Source of the DNA: Methylovulum sp.
GTDB lineage: Bacteria > Pseudomonadota > Gammaproteobacteria > Methylococcales > Methylomonadaceae
Reading direction: 5' to 3'
DNA length: 12,839 nt
Assembly (NCBI GenBank): GCA_028713595.1
Contig: JAQTNZ010000028.1
Span: 1-12,839, forward strand
Shown here: in pieces, positions 6,636-12,839 of the stretch
Layout: every line of letters begins with the position of its first letter
How positions within the stretch are numbered: the stretch's first letter is position 1
The notes under the pieces: model-generated
Told to the model about the DNA's origin: nothing
Databases searched by the model: none
Seen by the model: the letters and a program-made list of their open reading frames with translations, nothing else
Position numbers and translations under genes: made by a program

Positions 6636-7338
6636 ATCGGCTGGCCGTTGACAATTCGGGTTACTGTACGCTAGGCAGCCCGATATTGCCTGCTTCCTTC
6701 CTTGAATAATGCACAATGCCATGCTTTCTGACAGAAAGCGCCGCCCCCCCTTAAACAGGAAAAGGGGGGCTATTGATGGTCGCCGCACCATACAGATTTG
6801 GCTTGGGCGGCCGCCCAGAGCCGATAAGTTGGCGAAGCGTCTTCAATCCGCATCGACCGTAAGCAAGCAATTGAAAAAAAGAGGGGTAGACAGATGTTTA
6901 ATCGGGCCATCCTTAGCTGACCAATAAAGCTGGCACTGACATCCAAACAATGTTGACGGCGGTTGCTACAAAAACCTACAAGATGCTTGCGATGAGAGCC
7001 AGTCTTTTTCAATGCCTGGCAACTTTCCGAAATCGTCTTTACGAACTCACCCAAATTATGGAACCAAACGTTTTGACGGAACGGCTGGCACTGCGTCTTT
7101 GGTCAGTATCCCTGAGCTGTTTACATGGCTGCCCACTGGTGCCGCTTCCCCTGATAAGGAGAAAAAGCGTATTGCCCATAACTTTTTTGTAATAAGCCCA
7201 CATCTTAAAGCGGGTAACGGAAATGCGGTGCTGACATAACGTGCTAAAGTAGCTTGATCATGCCAACCTCTCTACCATACCGGGCGGCGCAAGATTGTTT
7301 TTAACAAAAAGCCTATAAGAGCCATTTATTAAGAATCA
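6636..7338. other. 703-base region without a convincing gene
   Basis: Several short open frames exist here on both strands (60-94 codons), but none has a good ribosome-binding site, a recognisable motif or a persuasive composition. Near its left end are two adjacent inverted repeats: GCTTTCTG-A-CAGAAAGC (6723-6739), then GCCCCCC (6743-6749) with GGGGGGC (6764-6770). The stretch could be a decayed gene or mobile element, but I find no terminal repeats or transposase motif to support that. Confidence 0.45.
6723..6770. repeat. Two adjacent inverted repeats
   Basis: The first is an 8-base perfect dyad around one base (GCTTTCTG A CAGAAAGC, 6723-6739). Three bases later comes a 7-base G/C-only stem, GCCCCCC (6743-6749) with GGGGGGC (6764-6770), over a 14-base loop. 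Neither strand shows a T-run after the stems, so a normal intrinsic terminator is not well supported. It lies 88 bases after the HU-like gene. Confidence 0.5.
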
Positions 7339-8313
7339 ATGTTATCATTTTTAAAAAAAAACAAGGCCATCAACATGTTAGATTATCATAGCGTAGCAAG
7401 CCACCTTCGTGAAAAGTTTTTGGAGTCACCCAACGATTACCTATCGCTTTATAGCAAGGCTCTAAATGAAGGTCAAAATCTGCTGGCCGTACAGGTTTTG
7501 AAAACCGCCGCTCATGTTTATCCCGGCAACCCCATACTGAAAAACCAGCTAGAACGCCTCAGCGAAGTTAACCCAATGCTGGCCAAACATTTGGATACAT
7601 TGCCGCCTAGGAAGATATTCGGCATCGGCCTGTCCAAAACAGGCACCACATCACTTGCCGAAAGCGTGAAACTTATAGGTTATCGCACCGATCATTGGGT
7701 GAACCATGACCGGGATAACAAGATTATTGATTGGGATGAAATTTTATCCTATGACGCTTTATTCGACACCCCGATTGCATTTTTATTTGAGCTGTTGCAT
7801 TTCGCTTTCCCTGACGCTTATTTCATTTACTCCCACCGTGACATTAACCTATGGGCGGATTCGGCCAACACGCATTTCCATTGTGCGAAAAATTTTAGCG
7901 CTTTTAAACAGCTTTGCCTAAACGGCAACGGTAAAGGCGATATTGTCGATTCTGCGCTTTGGCGCATCATTCATCTGACCTTGTATGCCAATTGCTCCTC
8001 TTATTATGATGCCTATAAAATACATGAAGAGCGGGTAGCCAGTTTTTTCAGCACACACCCTTCCGCGCACCTTCTAAACATCGATATAACAGGACCGACC
8101 TTGAGCGGCCCAGAAAAATGGGAAGCGATCAGGGGCTATCTGCAACTGGATGACAAACAAATTCCGCTGCTGCCTTTTCCGAAACAAAATAGCAAAGACG
8201 GCTTTGGCCAAAGGGAAGACCCTAGCCTAAAAATGCCGCTACCCGCAGCATGGCAAGAGCCATTCAAGCCAAAACAAGCTGTTAATTTGCTTTCTAAAGC
8301 CACCTTAATTTAG
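7339..8313 (+). CDS. Sulfotransferase family protein with N-terminal TPR-like extension
   Basis: This 324-residue protein has two parts. Residues about 30-80 look like one or two TPR-type helical hairpins (ALNEGQNLLAVQVLKTAAHV followed by YPGNP). Residues about 91-290 look like a Sulfotransfer_4-type domain: the PAPS loop KIFGIGLSKTGTTSLAESV at 92-110, YDALFDTPIAFLF at 138-150, and FIYSHRDINLWADS at 162-175 as the 3'-phosphate-binding element. It is therefore a different subfamily from the three sulfotransferases upstream. The ATG at 7339 has only a poor ribosome-binding site. Codons 5-8 contain nine consecutive A (7353-7361), where polymerase or ribosome slippage could occur, and an in-frame ATG at 7375 is an alternative start that would avoid the tract. 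No signal peptide. Acceptor unknown; the TPR-like part may bind a partner protein. Confidence 0.82.
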   Translation: MLSFLKKNKAINMLDYHSVASHLREKFLESPNDYLSLYSKALNEGQNLLAVQVLKTAAHVYPGNPILKNQLERLSEVNPMLAKHLDTLPPRKIFGIGLSKTGTTSLAESVKLIGYRTDHWVNHDRDNKIIDWDEILSYDALFDTPIAFLFELLHFAFPDAYFIYSHRDINLWADSANTHFHCAKNFSAFKQLCLNGNGKGDIVDSALWRIIHLTLYANCSSYYDAYKIHEERVASFFSTHPSAHLLNIDITGPTLSGPEKWEAIRGYLQLDDKQIPLLPFPKQNSKDGFGQREDPSLKMPLPAAWQEPFKPKQAVNLLSKATLI

Positions 8314-9113
8314 GGCAATCCGGGGAAAGGGCTTGTCGGTTTTAAGCAACGACAGGCCAGCATAACAATCAACAGATTATGGCCCAACTCGAAAGCCGTA
8401 GCTGTAGCTATTTCCGGCCCCCATTTTGCTTAGGACGGCATACAACACCCATATCATATAAGTTTTAACTTTACCAAAAAGCCCGTAAAGCCTCTTCCTT
8501 TAGGAATAGGTGCTACACAAGTTTAATTTTTAAAAATCATAGTGTTGTACAAATAAAATATTTCATACCGATAACCGCTATTACAAGTCAAATTTCGCGG
8601 CCAAAGAAACTAAAAATACAGCAATTATCTGGAGAAAGCCATATAACACATCGTCTCAAAATGATTAAAGTTATGTAGATACTTATGCCTTTAGGGCGGG
8701 GAAGATGTCAATTTTTAAAACTCGATGTTCACGTTTTTAATGTTAAAATAGCCAGTTCAGACACTGGCTAAACCGAACAGCCTTTAAGCCAATGAAAAAC
8801 AACACGCCTATCGCCTGATGGACGACTGCCCCTAAGGCATAAAGGACTTCAAAAAACTTATCGGCAAGGCGGTTTGCCCGAAGGGTTGGGTGGCGAAAGA
8901 TCTAAACAAGATTGTTTGCATTTAAACTTATGTATCAATAACATTGATACATTTTAGTCTGAATCATAATTTATTGACTTTATTATCATAACTACAAACC
9001 TCGCCTTCAGGTGGAGAAAGTATCCGCTCCGACACGCTTTAGCTTTTCACCCAAATCGTCCATTTGGAAAGGGTTCCCGCTAAAAAATTTGAACATCAAA
9101 TGAACTATAATAT
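8314..9113. other. 800-base region without a convincing gene
   Basis: I see no supported coding region. A hairpin follows the previous stop: GGCTTGTC (8330-8337) plus GTT pair with AACGACAGGCC (8348-8358) with one bulged G, and no T-run follows. TAGCCAGT/ACTGGCTA (8749-8770) is an 8-base inverted repeat; read on the - strand it is followed by TTTTAA, so it could terminate leftward transcription. ATGTATCAAT/ATTGATACAT (8930-8952) is a 10-base perfect inverted repeat. Around 8791-8925 a frame with one internal TAA might be a coding remnant, but it is too short to identify. Confidence 0.45.
8930..8952. repeat. Perfect 10-base inverted repeat
   Basis: ATGTATCAAT (8930-8939) and ATTGATACAT (8943-8952) are exact reverse complements separated by AAC, then a short TTT. 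It is AT-rich and lies about 160 bases before the acetyltransferase start. It may be an operator for a dimeric regulator or a weak terminator; the sequence does not decide. Confidence 0.5.
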
Positions 9114-9713
9114 ATGCCTATCTTAATAATTGACAACGGGGCCGATAATATCCTGGATATCGATCAGAAAATAATAGACAGCAATTCTGCTAAAATTATT
9201 TTTGACGGCAACAACAACAAGATCACCGTAAAATCTCCCGTTGTTAATCTCGGTGGTTATTTTCACCTGACAGGCAATGCTACAGTCCATATTGATAGGC
9301 ATATCAACTCCCTTAACCTGTTTGTGTATGCGTCACAAAATACGGCATTGCGGATTGGCCAAAGCGTTGGCATTAATGGCCTCGTCCGCGTGTTGATGCA
9401 TGAGCCTGGTTGCCTGACGATTGGCGATGGCTGCCTTTTTGCCAGTGACACCGACATTACCATCAGTGACATGCATTCGATTATTGACCTGGACACGAAT
9501 GCCCGCGTCAACCCCGCAAAAGATATCGTGATTGGCGACAGGGTGTGGATTGGACAGCGGAGCATGGTGCTCAAGGGCGTTAAAATTGGTTCTGGGGCTA
9601 TTATCGGTGCCGGCTCGGTTGTCACTAAAGACGTACCCGAAAACTGCGTGGCGGCAGGTAATCCGGCCCGGATCATAAGATACAATGTCACATGGGATTT
9701 TAGGCTGCTATAG
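9114..9713 (+). CDS. Hexapeptide-repeat (left-handed beta-helix) acyltransferase
   Basis: This 199-residue protein is probably an O-acetyltransferase that uses acetyl-CoA to acetylate a sugar or polysaccharide unit in the cytoplasm. Much of it reads as left-handed beta-helix turns. The clear hexapeptide repeats are at about 137-172 ([17 protein letters not shown], then [18 protein letters not shown]), followed by the family's closing element AAGNPARII at 180-188. His121 in SDMHSI is the likely catalytic base by analogy with the xenobiotic/serine acetyltransferase-like family. Residues 1-80 have a more irregular helical-repeat character ([20 protein letters not shown]). No good ribosome-binding site precedes the ATG at 9114, so the start is less certain. 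It sits between two sulfotransferase genes, consistent with glycan decoration. Confidence 0.85.
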   Translation: MPILIIDNGADNILDIDQKIIDSNSAKIIFDGNNNKITVKSPVVNLGGYFHLTGNATVHIDRHINSLNLFVYASQNTALRIGQSVGINGLVRVLMHEPGCLTIGDGCLFASDTDITISDMHSIIDLDTNARVNPAKDIVIGDRVWIGQRSMVLKGVKIGSGAIIGAGSVVTKDVPENCVAAGNPARIIRYNVTWDFRLL

Positions 9714-9989
9714 GTATTGGGCTTGTCCCGGCGTACAAACCTTATGGACACCTGCGCAGATCAGACCACATAGGCCCGCACCAACGGTCAAGGCATCCCA
9801 TCCTGCCCCCTCTGTAGCAGAAGGGTTCATTGTGCAGGTTGCCTTAACCCATGCGTTTGTCATGCTCTCTAATCAGCTTAGCCCCCCCTATACCCTACAG
9901 GCCGGCGTTGCAATGGGGTTTAAAATATTATCGCCATATTTTTTAGATAGATATGGGTTCAAATCAGAAAAAGAAAGCAGGAAATAGAC
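9714..9989. other. 276-base intergenic region, no supported gene
   Basis: An open frame runs through this gap up to the next start codon, but its composition is Pro/Ala-rich noise without a motif and its only ATG lies inside the acetyltransferase gene, so I do not call it. A C7 run lies at 9882-9888, and an AT-rich stretch (about 9920-9955) precedes the ribosome-binding site AGGAA of the fusion gene. Confidence 0.45.
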
Positions 9990-11747
9990 ATGAAATGCGC
10001 TATCGTTGCCCAAGCAAGGGGCGAAGAATATATCGTTAACCAGTGGATTGCCTATCATTTGATGATTGGTTTCGATAAAATATTTTTGTTCGACCACCTA
10101 AGCGACCCGCCATTGTCAGACGTTGTCGATAAGGCTTTTGAAGATAAAGTGGAATTAAGGCGGGTTACCAAAGATGCGGTCATCCAAAGGGCAGTGTACG
10201 ACTATGCATTCCGTCAATTATGCAATGATATGGACTGGATCGCCTTTATTGATTTGGACGAGTTCATTGTCTTAAAAAACCACGGCAACATTAAAGATTT
10301 TCTTGCACAATTCCCTGCTGATACAGGATGTGTCCTGTTGCATTGGGAATGCTTCACTAGCCAAGGTTACGAAAATAACCCCGATGGCTGTATTTTCGAC
10401 AATTATACACAGTCCATTGATTACAAAGCACCGCAAAACACAACGGTCAAATCTATTGCCCGCCGTGAAGCTTTGATCCATGCCAGCTCCGTCCATATCC
10501 CAAAAGTTGATACGCAAGCGTATAAGATAAGATTTATTGACGGTTCGGAACCGAACAGCGAATTTTATCAAAATCATGTCGATAGGGTGTTCCATTACCC
10601 GCCCAATGCAAAGCACTGGGATGATGCCCGCATCTATCATTTCATGGTGCTGTCCAAGGCTCAAGTCACTAAAAAATTAGTTGTCCAAAAGAACACTAAC
10701 ATCAAAGAAGCCCCGCGCAAGTATTCGCCGAAATGGATTGCCCAAAGTTATCCAAAAAAAAATATTTACATTAATGAGTTTGCCAAAAATAACTTATCCT
10801 CACAATTGCAAGAGGTTATGAGTCACCTGACAGGACAGGCAATCGGCATTCCAAGCGAAGATGCTACCCAGAAAATCCTTGACAATATATTTTTGACAAA
10901 AAACATATCCCCTAACAATCCGAACCCAAACTTCGTTTTTCCGTTCCATTATGAGCCTTCAGTCTATGAAAAAGAGCTGACAAAATATTTTGGCAGCAAC
11001 GGGCTGAATATAGATGGACACCTGACAACCGACCCTAAGCTACAAAACTATATTATTTGTTTTTCAAGCCGTTGTGGGGCGAATTACTTAAGCGACCTGT
11101 TAGCTATGGATGGACAAATGGGTAATGCCGGACTGGCCCTTAATTATGATGTGGTGATAGCGCACTCTGAAAAACAAGGCTTTCGGCACATCCAAGATTA
11201 TGTTGCCTGGTTAATTAAGCATACCACTTCAGCGCAAAAAATCTTTGGTACGAAATTGGTATGGGAACAGCTTTATTTTTTAACTAAAATCGGGGTCATC
11301 CCGCATATAATAAAATCGCCGCGCTTTATCCATATCCACCGTAAGGATGTTGTCGGACAAGCCATTGCCATTTATATATCCACCCAAACGGGGCAAGCGT
11401 CTTCTAAGCAAAACCCTCCGAGCGTCAAATTCAATCCACAACAGATCATTCGGCTTATCGAAACAATCGAACTGTCACACTCAAAATTTATGATGTACTT
11501 CAAGCTGTTCAACGCAAACTATATAAATATCGCTTATGAAGACATACTAAGCAATGAAGCGGGTGCCGTAAAAAACATCGTCCAATCATTAGGCATAAAC
11601 TTGGCCGAAGAAATATCACTTAATGGCAGCACCCCACGAAATCAAGAGCAATCGTCTGAATTGCATGAGGAATTTCGGGAGATGCTACAAAAAATGTATG
11701 GCTTTGAAAACCACAAAAACTTAAGTCATATAAAAACCAATAATTAG
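9990..11747 (+). CDS. Glycosyltransferase - Stf0-type sulfotransferase fusion protein
   Basis: This 585-residue protein appears to join two enzymes. Residues 1 to about 285 match the bacterial glycosyltransferase type of the GT2_4/GT92-like group: CAIVAQARGEEYIVNQWIAYH at 3-23 begins the nucleotide-sugar fold, DLDEF at 88-92 is the metal-binding acidic motif, and IYHFMVLSK (215-223) is the usual closing segment. After a linker (about 290-350), residues 352-570 read as a Stf0-like sulfotransferase: a PAPS loop IICFSSRCGANYLSDLL at 355-371 (Cys-Gly-Ala where Ser-Gly-Ser/Thr is usual), FGTKLVWEQL at 419-428, FIHIHRKDVVGQAIAIYIST at 446-465, INIAYEDIL at 512-520 and PRNQEQ at 549-554. The natural inference is one polypeptide that adds a sugar and then sulfates the product. 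AGGAA at 9979-9983 lies six bases before the ATG. No membrane segment is visible. Confidence 0.85.
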   Translation: MKCAIVAQARGEEYIVNQWIAYHLMIGFDKIFLFDHLSDPPLSDVVDKAFEDKVELRRVTKDAVIQRAVYDYAFRQLCNDMDWIAFIDLDEFIVLKNHGNIKDFLAQFPADTGCVLLHWECFTSQGYENNPDGCIFDNYTQSIDYKAPQNTTVKSIARREALIHASSVHIPKVDTQAYKIRFIDGSEPNSEFYQNHVDRVFHYPPNAKHWDDARIYHFMVLSKAQVTKKLVVQKNTNIKEAPRKYSPKWIAQSYPKKNIYINEFAKNNLSSQLQEVMSHLTGQAIGIPSEDATQKILDNIFLTKNISPNNPNPNFVFPFHYEPSVYEKELTKYFGSNGLNIDGHLTTDPKLQNYIICFSSRCGANYLSDLLAMDGQMGNAGLALNYDVVIAHSEKQGFRHIQDYVAWLIKHTTSAQKIFGTKLVWEQLYFLTKIGVIPHIIKSPRFIHIHRKDVVGQAIAIYISTQTGQASSKQNPPSVKFNPQQIIRLIETIELSHSKFMMYFKLFNANYINIAYEDILSNEAGAVKNIVQSLGINLAEEISLNGSTPRNQEQSSELHEEFREMLQKMYGFENHKNLSHIKTNN

Positions 11748-11994
11748 GTATAAAGCGGCGAGCAAGGAAGCTTGCAACCTTGACTGCATGCCAACATAAG
11801 TAGGTGTGCAAAAGTTTTTAAATTCAATTTTTGCAGCACTAATGCCCTATATTTTCATTGCAAGTTGCCCCCCATAAATTTATGTCAGCCTAAGGATGAA
11901 CAATCTGTTGGCAGATTTAAAACGGGAATACCCTTTTTTGGGCAAACTTCATTATAAATGAGCTGACCCCTTACTGACGAACCATAAAACGGCA
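11748..11994. other. 247-base intergenic region before thyA
   Basis: No gene. GCAAG/CTTGC around 11761-11774 could form a small hairpin, without a T-run. A 12-base palindrome CATAAATTTATG lies near 11873-11884 just after a C6 run. TATAAA at 11953-11958 could be a -10 box for thyA, but I find no -35 at the usual distance. Confidence 0.4.
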
Positions 11995-12828
11995 ATGAAA
12001 CCCTACCTGGATTTACTCGACAAAATCCTCAGCGAAGGCCACCACAAAGGCGACCGCACGGGTACAGGCACACTGTCCCTCTTTGGCCACCAGTTGCGCT
12101 TTGACTTGCAAGAGGGCTTCCCCTTAGTCACCACCAAAAAAATCCATTTAAAATCCATCATCCATGAATTGTTATGGTTTTTACAAGGCGACACCCATTT
12201 GGCTTACCTGCATGGGCATAAGGTCAGCATTTGGGATGAATGGGCGGATGCCAACGGCGACTTAGGCCCTGTGTACGGCAAACAATGGCGGTCTTGGCCG
12301 ACTGCCAACGGGGGCACCATCGACCAACTCAGCCAAGTGGTGGCACAATTGCAAGCCACCCCCAACAGCCGCCGGATCATCGTCTCGGCCTGGAATGACG
12401 CCGACTTGCCCAATGAGCGTATCAGCCCACAGGCCAATGTCGCGCAAGGCAAAATGGCCCTGGCTCCTTGCCATGCCTTGTTCCAGTTTTATGTCGCTGA
12501 TGGACGGCTTTCCTGCCAGCTTTACCAGCGCAGTTGCGACACTTTTTTGGGCTTGCCTTTCAATATCGCCAGCTACGCGTTGCTGACCCATATCATCGCC
12601 CAACAAGCCGGACTGCAAGTGGGCGAGTTGATCTGGACGGGCGGTGACGTGCATCTGTACCTAAACCATCTGGAACAGGCACGCCTGCAACTTAGCCGCG
12701 AACCCCTGCCCTTACCGCAACTCACCCTCAAACGCCGCCCCGAATCGTTGTTCGCCTACTGTTATGACGATTTTGAGATCAGCGGTTACAGGGCGCATGA
12801 TGCCATAAAAGCGGCCATTTCGGTTTAG
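11995..12828 (+). CDS. thyA: Thymidylate synthase
   Basis: ThyA converts dUMP to dTMP with methylene-tetrahydrofolate as one-carbon donor and reductant; it is a cytoplasmic homodimer essential for DNA precursor supply. The 277-residue product follows E. coli ThyA nearly end to end. Visible are the phosphate-binding loop DRTGTGT at 20-26, [11 protein letters not shown] at 57-67, WDEWAD at 80-85, GPVYGKQWR at 91-99, [10 protein letters not shown] at 125-134, the catalytic Cys159 in [13 protein letters not shown], and [20 protein letters not shown] at 178-197 with the dUMP-contacting Asp182 and Asn190. It is about 13 residues longer than the E. coli enzyme because of an extra segment (about 135-152) just before the active-site Cys, a length variant I believe occurs elsewhere. 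The start matches the family N-terminus; the Shine-Dalgarno is weak. Its higher GC marks it as a core-genome flank of the island. Confidence 0.97.
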   Translation: MKPYLDLLDKILSEGHHKGDRTGTGTLSLFGHQLRFDLQEGFPLVTTKKIHLKSIIHELLWFLQGDTHLAYLHGHKVSIWDEWADANGDLGPVYGKQWRSWPTANGGTIDQLSQVVAQLQATPNSRRIIVSAWNDADLPNERISPQANVAQGKMALAPCHALFQFYVADGRLSCQLYQRSCDTFLGLPFNIASYALLTHIIAQQAGLQVGELIWTGGDVHLYLNHLEQARLQLSREPLPLPQLTLKRRPESLFAYCYDDFEISGYRAHDAIKAAISV

Positions 12829-12839
12829 CCGCCCCCACC

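Noticed and set aside
6770..7054. 94-codon - strand open frame, considered as a transposase remnant
   Set aside because: No transposase motif, no terminal inverted repeats and no target duplication found; composition is not persuasive.
7012..7239. 75-codon + strand open frame in the 703-base gap
   Set aside because: No ribosome-binding site, no recognisable domain, and a competing overlapping frame at 6950-7192.
9685..9987. 100-codon + strand open frame between the acetyltransferase and fusion genes
   Set aside because: Its ATG lies inside the acetyltransferase gene, it has no ribosome-binding site or motif, and it appears to be chance openness in the gap.
12397..12452. Extra segment before the ThyA active-site Cys considered as an unusual insertion
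   Set aside because: Length variation at this position is, to my knowledge, seen in other bacterial ThyA proteins, and all catalytic residues are intact.
1..12839. CRISPR array, tRNA or rRNA genes
   Set aside because: No regularly spaced repeats and no cloverleaf or rRNA-like sequence were seen on either strand.

Overview
This window is an accessory surface-glycan or metabolite-tailoring locus. It lies between the 3' end of an unidentified high-GC gene (1-144) and a housekeeping thymidylate synthase gene (thyA, 11995-12828), all on the + strand. ThyA closely follows the Escherichia coli type, and Shine-Dalgarno sites of the AAGGAA type precede several genes, which suggests a Gram-negative proteobacterium, most likely a gammaproteobacterium. 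I cannot fix the genus. The segment between the flanks is visibly more AT-rich than either flank and has an unusually large share of non-coding DNA (gaps of 367, 400, 703 and 800 bases), as expected of a horizontally acquired or actively rearranging island.

Layout: (1) 155-1862, two sulfotransferase genes in tandem, 16 bases apart, closed by a long near-perfect hairpin. (2) 2087-4177, a large secreted protein with a glycoside-hydrolase-like barrel and C-terminal beta domains. (3) 4178-5435, a 400-base leader region with a palindromic promoter module and several RNA-foldable inverted repeats, then a third sulfotransferase. (4) 5436-6635, a second copy of the palindromic module directly in front of a 122-residue conserved-looking hypothetical protein, followed by a small HU-like DNA-binding protein. 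(5) 6636-7338, no convincing gene. (6) 7339-8313, a fourth sulfotransferase of a different subfamily, with an N-terminal TPR-like extension and an A9 tract near its start. (7) 8314-9113, no convincing gene. (8) 9114-9713, a hexapeptide-repeat acetyltransferase. (9) 9990-11747, a 585-residue fusion of a glycosyltransferase domain with a Stf0-type sulfotransferase domain. (10) thyA.

Taken together there are five sulfotransferase domains from about three families, one glycosyltransferase domain, one O-acetyltransferase and one secreted glycoside-hydrolase-like protein. The simplest reading (inference) is a locus that decorates an extracellular polysaccharide, glycolipid or similar glycan with sulfate and acetyl groups. 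No PAPS synthesis gene and no polymerase, flippase or export gene is present here, so donor supply and glycan assembly must be encoded elsewhere. The most original signals are the glycosyltransferase-Stf0 fusion, the matched pair of palindromic promoter modules at 4303-4342 and 5738-5779, and the structured leader in front of the third sulfotransferase gene.
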